Assembly (NCBI RefSeq): GCF_002224675.1 | Contig: NZ_NMPZ01000016.1 | Location: forward strand, 1-64,000 | Direction of reading: 5' to 3' | DNA: 64,000 nucleotides | Origin: Segatella copri | GTDB lineage: Bacteria > Bacteroidota > Bacteroidia > Bacteroidales > Bacteroidaceae | Shown here: in pieces, positions 43,844 to 52,284 of the stretch | Position numbering within the stretch: position 1 is the first letter of the stretch | How the letters are laid out: each line of letters starts with the position of its first letter | Program-made: the position numbers and the translations under genes | Notes under the pieces: model-generated | The model's database searches: none | Seen by the model: the letters and a program-made list of their open reading frames with translations, nothing else | Told to the model about the DNA's origin: nothing

Positions 43844-45871
43844 ATGAAGAAAATCTACTTAACACTCGTTGCCCTACTGGCAACCATCAATATGTTCGCA
43901 CAGGGTTGGCCTGCCAACTATAGCGGCGTGATGCTGCAGGGATTCTACTGGGATTCCTTCAGCGAATCCAAATGGACCAAGCTAGAAGCGCAGGCTCCGG
44001 AACTGGGTCAGTACTTCAACCTCGTATGGATTCCACAGAGCGCCTACTGCGGCAACAAGTCAATGGGTTACGACGACCTCTACTGGTTTTCCGACTACGA
44101 AAGTTCTTTCGGAAGTGAAAGCGAACTCCGCTCTCTCATCAAGACCTTCAAGAATAACGGCATCGGAACCATCGCCGACGTGGTGATCAATCACCGCAAG
44201 AACGTATCAACCTGGTTTGACTTCCCGGTAGAAAACTACAAGGGAGTGACCTACGAGATGAAATCTACCGATATCTGCGCCAACGATGATGGCGGTAAGA
44301 CCAAGAAAGAGGCAGACAAGCAAGGCGTAAAGCTCAGCAGCAATAATGACACGGGCGACGACTGGGACGGAATGCGCGACCTCGACCACAGCAGCGAGAA
44401 TGTGCAGACCATCGTAAAGGCTTATCTCGATATGCTCCTCAACGACTTCGGCTATGCCGGATTCCGCTATGATATGGTGAAAGGATACAGCGGAAAGTTT
44501 ACTGGTATCTACAATACCGCTACCAAGCCTTCCTATTCCGTAGGAGAATATTGGGATGGTGATGTCAGCAAGGTGAAGAACTGGCTCGAAAGCACCAAGG
44601 TGAACGAAGAGATTACCAGTGCTGTCTTCGACTACCCTATCCGCTACGTGGTACGCGATGCCATCAATGGCAAATGGTCAAACGTAAAGACAGATGGTCT
44701 GGCCAACGATCCAGCTTACAAGCAGTATGCCATCACCTTCGTAGAGAATCACGATACAGAATACCGCTCATCCAGCGAACAGCAGGACCCTATCCGCAAG
44801 GATACCCTGGCAGCCAATGCATACATCCTGGCATCTTGCGGTACCCCATGCGTATTCTACAAGCACTGGATTGACTGCAAGCAGGATATCAAGGCGATGA
44901 TCAATGTCCGTCAACTGGCTGGCATCACCAATACCAGCAATACTACCTTCAATGCTTATAAGGGCGAGGGATATAATGGTATTATGACCACCGGCACAAA
45001 GACTTCGCTCCTTGCCATCGTGGGCCCTAACGCCAACAAGTTTGAAGTGTCTAACGCATACGCTGAAATTCTCAACGGCTATCACTATCGCTATTTCATG
45101 TCCAAGAAGGCAAACGTGGCTTGGGTTAATCTGGCATCAGGCGAATACGAGGGTGCACAGAAAGCAAAGCTCGTGGCAGTAAGCAACGCAGACGATGCCC
45201 AATTGGTTTATACAACTGATGGCACCGAACCTACAGCCAGCAGCAAGAAGGCAAAAAGCGGCGAAGAACTGGAGATTCCTTTCGGCGAGACAACCCTGAA
45301 GGTGGGCTTACTGGTAGATGGCGTTGTGAGCGGCGTGCTGACCCGTACTTACAAGGTAGAAAAGCCTGCAGACTTCGACCCATACGATATCACCGTATAT
45401 GCCAACGCAGACCAGGTAGGATGGAAAGATGGCTTCAACTTCTGGGCTTGGTGCGAGAAACCAGATGAGAATCTGACCGCCACTAATAAATGGCCTGGCG
45501 ACAAGGTTACCCAGTGCAAGGAGATCGAAGGAAAGAAATGGTATTATCAGACTTACAAGATCAAGAGCAAGGACTATAAGGTTTCATTCGTATTCAGTAC
45601 AGGTACCGGAACTCCACAGACCGTAGATTTTACGGATATCAACAAGGATACCTACCTGGAGGTTCTGAATGAGAAGAACAATGAAGGTCACTATAAGATC
45701 AAGGATGTAACTGCCGATATGCCAACAACAGGCATCACCGATGCACCGGTCATCGACAAGACAACAAGCACCAACAATGCCTGGTACACCCTGGATGGAA
45801 TGAAGATGAATCAGAAGCCACAGCAAACTGGCATCTATATTCATCAGGGCAAGAAGATCGTTATCAGATAA
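43844..45871 (+). CDS. Secreted GH13 alpha-amylase with C-terminal starch-binding module
   Basis: An endo-amylase for extracellular starch. 675 residues, SPI signal MKKIYLTLVALLATINMFAQ. The GH13 barrel has nucleophile D210 (GFRYDMVKGY), acid/base E235 (SVGEYWDGD) and D304 (VENHDTEYR). After the amylase C-domain come a chitobiase_C-like Ig domain (~440-510, YTTDGTEPT) and a CBM26-like starch-binding module (~515-605, VYANADQVGWKDGFNFWAW). The tail reads WYTLDGMKMN...GIYIHQGKKIVIR, resembling type IX secretion sorting tails of Prevotella proteins. There is no lipobox, unlike the surface amylase SusG of Bacteroides, whose role it probably fills. Own promoter with the starch operator; an accessory island separates it from susF. 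Confidence 0.92.
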   Translation: MKKIYLTLVALLATINMFAQGWPANYSGVMLQGFYWDSFSESKWTKLEAQAPELGQYFNLVWIPQSAYCGNKSMGYDDLYWFSDYESSFGSESELRSLIKTFKNNGIGTIADVVINHRKNVSTWFDFPVENYKGVTYEMKSTDICANDDGGKTKKEADKQGVKLSSNNDTGDDWDGMRDLDHSSENVQTIVKAYLDMLLNDFGYAGFRYDMVKGYSGKFTGIYNTATKPSYSVGEYWDGDVSKVKNWLESTKVNEEITSAVFDYPIRYVVRDAINGKWSNVKTDGLANDPAYKQYAITFVENHDTEYRSSSEQQDPIRKDTLAANAYILASCGTPCVFYKHWIDCKQDIKAMINVRQLAGITNTSNTTFNAYKGEGYNGIMTTGTKTSLLAIVGPNANKFEVSNAYAEILNGYHYRYFMSKKANVAWVNLASGEYEGAQKAKLVAVSNADDAQLVYTTDGTEPTASSKKAKSGEELEIPFGETTLKVGLLVDGVVSGVLTRTYKVEKPADFDPYDITVYANADQVGWKDGFNFWAWCEKPDENLTATNKWPGDKVTQCKEIEGKKWYYQTYKIKSKDYKVSFVFSTGTGTPQTVDFTDINKDTYLEVLNEKNNEGHYKIKDVTADMPTTGITDAPVIDKTTSTNNAWYTLDGMKMNQKPQQTGIYIHQGKKIVIR

Positions 45872-45903
45872 AGTCGTTCAAGACTTTGTAAAATATAAGA
45901 TAT

Positions 45904-46078
45904 AGGTTTCAAAAAGGTTTAGATTTATTTTATAAAAGGTTTAAGATTGTTGATGAAAGATGTAGGTTCTAGTTTGAATAAGGTTTAAAGATTGTAGGGT
46001 ATAGTTTTGGTTTGAATAAGGTTTAAGATTGTTGATAACAAGGTTTAGATTATTTAAAAACATAGGTTTAGTTTTCAG
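45904..46078. repeat. Degenerate AGGTTTA direct repeats after the amylase
   Basis: GGTTT-type words start at 45905, 45916, 45938, 45965, 45982, 46009, 46020, 46042 and 46065, many within AAGGTTTAAGATTGTTGAT. The offsets 0, 11 and 33 occur twice, suggesting a ~104-bp duplication. AT-rich, non-coding. Confidence 0.65.
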
Positions 46079-46095
46079 GGTAAACATCAAAAAGA

Positions 46096-46137
46096 AACGC
46101 CTGGCGTAGCAATTCTGAAAAAGCTACACCAGGCGTT
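46096..46137. terminator. Bidirectional terminator between amylase and nadK
   Basis: AACGCCTGGCGTAGC (46096-46110) pairs with 46123-46137 with one mismatch; a T-rich tail follows on the plus side. It serves both convergent genes. Confidence 0.85.
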
Positions 46138-46152
46138 ATTCTTTTTATATTA

Positions 46153-47043
46153 CTATCTCTGCCTCTGATCTGCTCCCCACATCAGCTTTTCTCTCAGCGT
46201 AGAGAAATATCGCTGGTTGCGCTGCTTCACAATCTTGATAGAGTGAGGCGCCTTGCGGATAATCAGGCGGGTCTGCTCGGTCATGCGTTCGCTTCTGCCA
46301 TCAATCGCCACGAGATAATTATGGCTTCGGCTCTCCACATCCAGCACGATCTCTGCCGTATCATTGATTACGATAGGGCGGATGTTCAAGCTATGAGGTG
46401 CCACAGGAGTAAGACAGAGACTGCCACTCTGCGGAATGATGATAGGTCCGCCATTAGAGAGATTATAAGCCGTAGAACCCGTAGGCGTGGTCACGATAAG
46501 ACCATCCGCCTGATAGGTAACCAGAAACTCGCCATCCACCTGCGTGCGGATGGATATCATCGAAGCATCATCACGTTTCAGCACAGCGATGTCATTCAGG
46601 GCAAAAGGATAGCCCGCCAAGATGCCGCCCTCTGCCTTCACCTCGATGATGGCATGTTCCTCTATCCTGCATTCGCCGGCATAGAGACTATCCAGCGCTG
46701 AATCTATCTCGCCAGGCAGCACATCGGCAAGGAATCCCAATCGGCCCATATTCACGCCGAGGATAGGCGTTCCCTTGGCTCCCACACGGCTCGCCGCCTT
46801 GAGGAAGGTACCGTCACCACCCATCGAAATAACATAATCTACATCAAAATTGTAATCCTCGAATACACCTGCTGCCTGCACTTCAAGGTGCTCCACCTTG
46901 GTAAGAAAGTCGTAGAAGAGACTTTCGATATACACTTCAGCCTCTCTTTTCTCCAGATAAGAGAGGATTCGCATGATGGAAGCACTCTTCTTGGCCTGAT
47001 ATTCATTGCCAAATATAGCAAATTTCAAATGTTGTTGTGCCAT
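46153..47043 (-). CDS. nadK: NAD kinase
   Basis: Phosphorylates NAD to NADP with ATP in the cytosol. 296 residues. Diagnostic motifs are MGGDGTFLKAA (GGDGT with D77) and the NE/D-loop equivalent ALNDIAVLKRD. TTPTGSTAYNLSNGGPII is the second family signature, and IDGR lies near the C-terminus. Usual length. Divergent from the DJ-1 family gene, with overlapping promoter boxes between them, and convergent with the amylase. Confidence 0.96.
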   Translation of the reverse strand: MAQQHLKFAIFGNEYQAKKSASIMRILSYLEKREAEVYIESLFYDFLTKVEHLEVQAAGVFEDYNFDVDYVISMGGDGTFLKAASRVGAKGTPILGVNMGRLGFLADVLPGEIDSALDSLYAGECRIEEHAIIEVKAEGGILAGYPFALNDIAVLKRDDASMISIRTQVDGEFLVTYQADGLIVTTPTGSTAYNLSNGGPIIIPQSGSLCLTPVAPHSLNIRPIVINDTAEIVLDVESRSHNYLVAIDGRSERMTEQTRLIIRKAPHSIKIVKQRNQRYFSTLREKLMWGADQRQR

Positions 47044-47069
47044 TATTTTGTTATTTCAATTATTATTCT

Positions 47070-47091
47070 TACATTTGCAGTTGCAAAAATA
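47070..47091. promoter_or_regulatory. Divergent promoters nadK / DJ-1 gene
   Basis: Plus strand TACATTTG at 47070-47077 for the DJ-1 gene. Minus strand TATTTTTG at 47091-47084 for nadK. The boxes are only six nt apart, so the two promoters probably compete. Confidence 0.65.
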
Positions 47092-47130
47092 GCATTAATT
47101 ATTGAATTACGCAATAAAAAAGATAAAATT

Positions 47131-47703
47131 ATGGCTAAGGTATATGAATTTCTTGCCAACGGCTTCGAGGAAATCGAAGGATTGGCTCCTGTTGACATCC
47201 TGCGCAGAGGTGGCGTGGATATCAAGACAGTAAGTGTCACCGGAACTGAATGGGTAGAGACTTCCCACGGCATCACCATCAAGGCTGACCTCAAGTTTGA
47301 GGACATCCAGAGTTTCGAGGATGCCGATATGCTCCTCCTGCCTGGCGGAATGCCTGGCAGCAGTCATCTCAACGAGCACGAGGGTGTACGCCAGGCTCTC
47401 ATCGCCCAGCACAAGGCAGGCAAGCGAATCGGTGCCATCTGCGCTGCCCCTATGGTTCTGGCAAGCACCAGTATCCTCGATGGCAAGAAGGCAACCTGCT
47501 ATCCTGGATTCGAGCAGTATTTCAGCGACAGTACCGAATATACCGCTACCCTCTTCCAGGAGGATGGCAACGTGATAACAGGCGAAGGTCCTGCAGCTAC
47601 CCTCCCATACGCCTACAAGATACTGAGCTACTTCGCAGGCGATGGCATCACTGGCGAATTGCAGAAGGGCATGATGTACACCCACCTGATGGAAAGCAAG
47701 TAA
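47131..47703 (+). CDS. DJ-1/PfpI (ThiJ/YajL-like) family protein
   Basis: 190 residues from ATG 47131; the longer frame from 46888 overlaps nadK and precedes the promoter, so it is rejected. Class I glutamine-amidotransferase-like fold: [20 protein letters not shown] at the start, [10 protein letters not shown], and the nucleophile-elbow Cys in GAICAAP with downstream [11 protein letters not shown]. Family members act as protein or nucleotide deglycases, chaperones or stress proteins; which applies here is not clear. 20 nt before ispD, likely co-transcribed. Confidence 0.9.
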   Translation: MAKVYEFLANGFEEIEGLAPVDILRRGGVDIKTVSVTGTEWVETSHGITIKADLKFEDIQSFEDADMLLLPGGMPGSSHLNEHEGVRQALIAQHKAGKRIGAICAAPMVLASTSILDGKKATCYPGFEQYFSDSTEYTATLFQEDGNVITGEGPAATLPYAYKILSYFAGDGITGELQKGMMYTHLMESK

Positions 47704-47723
47704 AAGAACAAAAAACAAGAAAT

Positions 47724-48395
47724 ATGGATTATGTAATCATAGTAGCCGGAGGCAAGGGCCTCCGCATGGGAAGCGAGATTCCCAAGCAGTTTTTGCCAGT
47801 AGCTGGCAAGCCTATCCTGATGCGCACCATCGAGCGCTTCTACGAGTACAGCCCAGAGTTGAACATCATCCTGGTGCTCCCGGAAAGCCAGCAGGAATAC
47901 TGGCACCAGCTCTGCCAGGAGCATCATTTCAGCATCAAGCATCAGATTGCCAATGGCGGCGATACCCGCTTCCAGTCATCCAAGAACGGACTGGCGCTGG
48001 TTCCTGATACCGAAGACGGCGTGGTAGGTTTCCACGATGGCGTGCGCCCTTTCGTATCTACAGAGGTAATCAATGAATGCTACGAGACGGCACGCGAGGA
48101 GTATGCAGCCATCCCGGTATATGCCGTTACCGATACCCTGCGCTACATCGACCAGCACGGAGGCGGAAAGAATGTACTCCGCAGCGACTACCGTGTGGTT
48201 CAGACTCCCCAGACCTTCGACATCGGTCTAGCCAAGCAGGCATTCAACCAGGAGTACAAGGAGCAGTTCACCGATGATGCATCGGTAGTAGAGAGCCTCG
48301 GCTGCCAGGTGGCAATGGTAGATGGCAATCGTGAGAACATCAAGATTACCACCCCCTTCGACATCAAGATTGCCGAAGCCCTCCTGAATCAATAG
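47724..48395 (+). CDS. ispD: 2-C-methyl-D-erythritol 4-phosphate cytidylyltransferase
   Basis: Third step of the MEP isoprenoid pathway (CTP + MEP to CDP-ME). 223 residues. The nucleotide-binding loop is [30 protein letters not shown] is the ispD signature; QTPQTFD and TDDASVVE follow. Downstream of the DJ-1 gene and upstream of recG on the same strand. The next pathway enzyme but one upstream, Dxr, is encoded elsewhere in this window at 53.8 kb. Confidence 0.96.
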   Translation: MDYVIIVAGGKGLRMGSEIPKQFLPVAGKPILMRTIERFYEYSPELNIILVLPESQQEYWHQLCQEHHFSIKHQIANGGDTRFQSSKNGLALVPDTEDGVVGFHDGVRPFVSTEVINECYETAREEYAAIPVYAVTDTLRYIDQHGGGKNVLRSDYRVVQTPQTFDIGLAKQAFNQEYKEQFTDDASVVESLGCQVAMVDGNRENIKITTPFDIKIAEALLNQ

Positions 48396-48438
48396 CCCGC
48401 CAGCGCAAGCCCGCTATCAGCAAGCTAGCCCCCCGTTC

Positions 48439-48457
48439 CAGGCGATTCCATCGCCTG
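48439..48457. other. Small hairpin before recG
   Basis: CAGGCGAT and ATCGCCTG around a 3-nt loop in the ispD-recG gap. No T tract; perhaps an RNA processing or weak attenuation site. Confidence 0.4.
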
Positions 48458-48483
48458 TCCCCCATATCAAAACCATCACAAAC

Positions 48484-50580
48484 ATGAGCAGTATTCTAGA
48501 TCAAGACATCCAATTCCTACCTAGCGTAGGCACCAAGACGAAAGAGATTCTGAGCAAAGAGCTCGGCATCCGCTCGTATGGTGACCTGCTGGAATACTAC
48601 CCCTACAAATACGTAGATCGCTCAAAAATCTTCCATATCAGCGAGTTAACTTCAGATATGCCCTTCGTACAGCTTAAGGGCAAGATCCTGAGCTACGAGG
48701 AAGTCGATATCGGCAAGCGCAACAAGATGCTCGTGGCGCATTTCTCCGATGGCTACGGCGTGGTAGATCTGGTATGGTTCCGCAGCGCCCAGTACATCAT
48801 CAAGAGCTACAAGATAGGCACCGAATACATCGTCTTCGGCAAGCCGTCCGCCTATAACGGCAGATTCCAGTTTGCCCATCCCGACATAGATGATGCAAGC
48901 AAGCTGCAGATTTCCGAGATGGGAATGCAGCCCTTCTACGGGTTGACAGAAAACATGAAGAAGCGCGGTTATACCTCACGAAGCATCGAAAGGATAACCC
49001 GCAACCTGGTCAGCATTCTCCCACCTCTGCCCGAAACGCTCCCCGACTTCATCGTCAACCGCCTGCATCTCGTATCCCGCGATGCCGCCCTCCGGATGAT
49101 CCACTATCCCCATTCCCACCAGGAAATGCAGAAGGCGCAGGTTAGACTGAAGTTCGAGGAGCTGTTCTACGTGCAGCTTAATATATTAAGGTACGCGAGC
49201 GACCAGCGACGAAAATACCGCGGCTACATCTTCAACCGCATCGGAGACATCTTCAACGGCTTCTACGCCCATCATCTTCCGTTCGAACTCACGGGTGCCC
49301 AGAAACGGGTGATGCACGAGATCAGGGCCGATATGTGCAGCGGCAGACAGATGAACCGGCTCCTTCAGGGCGACGTAGGTTCGGGCAAGACGCTCGTAGC
49401 CCTGATGACTATGCTCATCGCTCTGGACAACGGCTATCAAGCCTGTCTGATGGCACCTACCGAAATCCTCGCAGAGCAGCATCTGCAGACTATCCGCGAT
49501 TTCCTGCAGGGCATGGACATCCGGGTGGAACTCCTCACCGGCATCGTCAAGGGCAAGAAACGGAAGGAGATACTCGACGGACTTGCCACCGGCGATATCC
49601 AGATACTGATAGGCACGCATGCCGTGATAGAAGACCCTGTGGCTTTCCATCGCCTTGGCGTAGCGGTAATCGACGAGCAGCACCGGTTTGGAGTGGCGCA
49701 GAGAGCCAAGCTCTGGGCGAAGAGCGAGAATCCGCCCCATGTGCTGGTGATGACCGCCACCCCTATCCCCCGCACGCTGGCGATGACCATCTATGGCGAT
49801 CTGGACGTGAGCGTAATAGACGAGTTGCCGCCTGGCAGAAAACCGATTCAGACACTGCATAAGTTTGATAATCAGCTCACCAGTCTCTATCAGAGCATCC
49901 GCCGGCAGATTAATCTGGGCAGACAGGTCTATATCGTCTTCCCGCTGATCAAGGAGAACGAAAAGATAGACCTGAAGAATCTGGAAGAAGGTTATGAGAC
50001 GCTGAAGCAGGCTTTTCCGGAGTTCCGCCTGAGCAAGATTCACGGCAGGATGAAATCTGCCGAAAAAGAAGCTGAGATGGAGCAGTTTGTGAAGGGAAAG
50101 ACCCAGATTCTCGTTGCCACCACCGTGATAGAGGTAGGCGTGAATGTGCCGAACGCCTCGGTGATGGTAATCCTGGATGCCCAACGCTTCGGACTCTCGC
50201 AGCTGCATCAGCTCAGAGGACGAGTGGGACGTGGCTGCGACCAGAGCTACTGCATCCTGGTAACCGGTTACAAACTTTCAGAAGAAACCCGCAAGCGAAT
50301 AGACATCATGTGTGATACCAACGATGGATTCCGCATAGCCGAAGCCGACCTGAAGCTCCGTGGTCCGGGCGACCTGGAGGGCACCCAGCAGAGCGGAATG
50401 GCATTCGACCTGAAAATAGCGAATATAGCCCGAGACGGCCAACTGGTGCAGCTAGCCCGTACCGAGGCCCAGGCCATCATCGATGCCGATCCACAATGCG
50501 AGCATCCTCAGAATTCTCTTCTCTGGAACCGGCTCCGGGAGCTCAAGAAAACCCATATCAATTGGGCAGCCATCAGCTAG
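48484..50580 (+). CDS. recG: ATP-dependent DNA helicase RecG
   Basis: Remodels stalled replication forks and branch-migrates Holliday junctions. 698 residues, the normal size. The N-terminal wedge/OB domain (~1-230) contains PFVQLKGKIL. Helicase motifs are I LLQGDVGSGKT, II VIDEQHRFGVAQR, III MTATPIPRTLA, V ATTVIEVGVNVPNA and VI QLRGRVGRG. The C-terminal part shows the RecG-specific FRIAEADLKLRGPGDL. Follows ispD after 88 nt. Confidence 0.97.
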   Translation: MSSILDQDIQFLPSVGTKTKEILSKELGIRSYGDLLEYYPYKYVDRSKIFHISELTSDMPFVQLKGKILSYEEVDIGKRNKMLVAHFSDGYGVVDLVWFRSAQYIIKSYKIGTEYIVFGKPSAYNGRFQFAHPDIDDASKLQISEMGMQPFYGLTENMKKRGYTSRSIERITRNLVSILPPLPETLPDFIVNRLHLVSRDAALRMIHYPHSHQEMQKAQVRLKFEELFYVQLNILRYASDQRRKYRGYIFNRIGDIFNGFYAHHLPFELTGAQKRVMHEIRADMCSGRQMNRLLQGDVGSGKTLVALMTMLIALDNGYQACLMAPTEILAEQHLQTIRDFLQGMDIRVELLTGIVKGKKRKEILDGLATGDIQILIGTHAVIEDPVAFHRLGVAVIDEQHRFGVAQRAKLWAKSENPPHVLVMTATPIPRTLAMTIYGDLDVSVIDELPPGRKPIQTLHKFDNQLTSLYQSIRRQINLGRQVYIVFPLIKENEKIDLKNLEEGYETLKQAFPEFRLSKIHGRMKSAEKEAEMEQFVKGKTQILVATTVIEVGVNVPNASVMVILDAQRFGLSQLHQLRGRVGRGCDQSYCILVTGYKLSEETRKRIDIMCDTNDGFRIAEADLKLRGPGDLEGTQQSGMAFDLKIANIARDGQLVQLARTEAQAIIDADPQCEHPQNSLLWNRLRELKKTHINWAAIS

Positions 50581-50613
50581 CAGAAAAAGATCAAAAAATA
50601 AAAAAGCAAAGAA

Positions 50614-50967
50614 ATGGATAAAAGACGCAAACCAGCCATCCGGGAGCCTCGTCCCCACCTCACCATGGAGGAGATGAGATCCTATCTCACATCCCTAAAG
50701 AAAATAGAAAGCGTAACGGGCATCCGCTACATCAAGCTCCACGTTACCGCCAAGATGATTATAGGTATCCGCGAAGCATCGGGCAAGGAATTCACCATCA
50801 ATCTCGATGATCTTTTCCGTGCCTACAACGAGTGCCTGCGCTTTACAAGCCCAGAAGTCAAGAAGTACATCTTCATGGGCCATTCACCCGCCGTGGCGCT
50901 GCTCAGAAGACTGCAAAACCGGCAACCTGTTGATACAGAATCTTTCCACGAAGAAGAAAAGAAATGA
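50614..50967 (+). CDS. Hypothetical protein downstream of recG
   Basis: 117 residues, basic N-terminus (MDKRRKPAIREPRPHLT), then a mixed alpha/beta core with TSLKKIESVTGIRYIKLHVT and SGKEFTINLDDLFRAYN. No signal peptide, membrane segment or motif that I recognise. It starts 33 nt after recG, with codon use like its neighbours, and is probably co-transcribed with recG. A DNA-linked role is possible from position only. Confidence 0.7.
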   Translation: MDKRRKPAIREPRPHLTMEEMRSYLTSLKKIESVTGIRYIKLHVTAKMIIGIREASGKEFTINLDDLFRAYNECLRFTSPEVKKYIFMGHSPAVALLRRLQNRQPVDTESFHEEEKK

Positions 50968-51075
50968 AAAGGTGCTCCGGAAAGCCTATTTGTCAAAAAT
51001 ATAAAAAAGAAAATCCTAACAAAGGTTAAAAACAAAAAGTCAGCGTTAAATATCAAGCAGATAGCGTTAACAACC

Positions 51076-51106
51076 TTGGTTTTTTGGAATATTCTTGTTA
51101 TATTTG
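51076..51106 (+). promoter_or_regulatory. Promoter of the M23/LysM gene
   Basis: TTG at 51076-51078, 20 nt, TATATTTG at 51099-51106. It excludes the upstream reading-frame start at 51084 and leaves a leader of ~90-125 nt. Confidence 0.7.
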
Positions 51107-51236
51107 CAACGTCTATATAACAAAATCACATCTTAAGGCACTTGCTTTAGTGGTTTTGGCAGGATTTTTTGCTATATTACGTTCTGCACTTATTGACACA
51201 ATGGACCTAAAAAAGAAAATAGAATTTAAAAGTAGT

Positions 51237-52184
51237 ATGAGTTTTAGAAAGCAAATAAAGAAAATTTCGGTCGTGGCATTGTTGGCGTTAACAACTGTAC
51301 CCGTTTGCGGTCAGGACTTATTAGCCAGACAAGCTCCAGTTGACCATCGAATGAAATCATTGGATACTCTCGCAGTATCGCATTATCGACTGATGGAAGA
51401 TCGAGAAAACCCTTCTGCAGAACTGTATGAGGATTTCTCCAACAAGTATGCCCACAAGGCAACCACATTGCCTGAGCGCTACCGTATCGACCTCCGTCAC
51501 TTCTGTATGCCAACTTCTAGTCGTGTTGTCACAAGTAACTTCGGTTACCGTGCTAGCTTTGGCCGCCAACATAAAGGTATGGACATCAAGGTTTATATTG
51601 GCGACTCAATCCACGCAGCCTTCTCAGGCAAAGTTCGCATAGTAAGATACGACCGTGGTGGTTATGGTAAGTTCATCGTAATCCGTCACAACAATGGCTT
51701 GGAGACCATCTATGGCCATCTCTCTGAGCAGCTCGTTTCAGAGAACCAGGAAGTAAGAGCCGGAGAAGTAATCGGCTTGGGTGGTAATACAGGTAGAAGT
51801 ACAGGTTCTCACCTCCACTTCGAGACTCGTCTCTGCGGTGTAGCCCTGAACCCAGCCCTGTTCTTCGACTTCCGCAACCAGGACGTTACCGGTGACTTCT
51901 ACAATTTCAACCGTGATACTTACGAAAGCGAGTATGCTGAGGCAAATGCAGCCCGTGGCAAGATTGGCAACGGCGGCTATACCCGAGAGCAGGTAAACGG
52001 TGGCGAAGTGGGCAGATATACCACAAGCGCATCTGGCGAGAAGCTTTACCACAAGGTAAAGGCTGGCGAGACTTTGACGAGCATTGCTGAAAAACGTGGC
52101 GTTAGCGTAGAGCAGATTTGCCGCCTCAATGGCTATCGCAAGGATAAGAAGCTGTCTCCAGGACAGATTATCCGCTACTCTTAA
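51237..52184 (+). CDS. M23 metallopeptidase with C-terminal LysM
   Basis: A likely peptidoglycan endopeptidase or NlpD/EnvC-type factor in the envelope. 315 residues from ATG 51237 (ATG 51201 would add 12), giving a signal peptide SVVALLALTTVPVCGQ. The M23 core (~100-225) has the zinc motifs RQHKGMDI (HxxxD) and GSHLHFETR (HxH), so it looks catalytically competent. The LysM at ~270-313 (HKVKAGETLTSIAEKRGV...LNGYRKDKKLSPGQII) binds glycan strands. Transcribed alone, ending at a strong terminator. Confidence 0.9.
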   Translation: MSFRKQIKKISVVALLALTTVPVCGQDLLARQAPVDHRMKSLDTLAVSHYRLMEDRENPSAELYEDFSNKYAHKATTLPERYRIDLRHFCMPTSSRVVTSNFGYRASFGRQHKGMDIKVYIGDSIHAAFSGKVRIVRYDRGGYGKFIVIRHNNGLETIYGHLSEQLVSENQEVRAGEVIGLGGNTGRSTGSHLHFETRLCGVALNPALFFDFRNQDVTGDFYNFNRDTYESEYAEANAARGKIGNGGYTREQVNGGEVGRYTTSASGEKLYHKVKAGETLTSIAEKRGVSVEQICRLNGYRKDKKLSPGQIIRYS

Positions 52185-52211
52185 ATTACCAGTAAGTTAT
52201 AATATACAAAC

Positions 52212-52254
52212 AAAAAAAGAGATAAGCATCACGAAGTGCTTATCTCTTTTTTTT
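52212..52254. terminator. Bidirectional terminator between the M23 gene and rseP
   Basis: AAAAAAAGAGATAAGCA (52212-52228) and TGCTTATCTCTTTTTTTT (52237-52254): a ten-bp core flanked by A and T runs, 8-nt loop. Serves both convergent transcripts. Confidence 0.9.
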
Positions 52255-52284
52255 GTCTGTATCTATTATATTCTCCAGCGGCCA

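Noticed and set aside
46888..47130. N-terminal extension of the DJ-1 family protein
   Set aside because: Overlaps nadK and precedes the promoter; homology-like sequence starts at [14 protein letters not shown].
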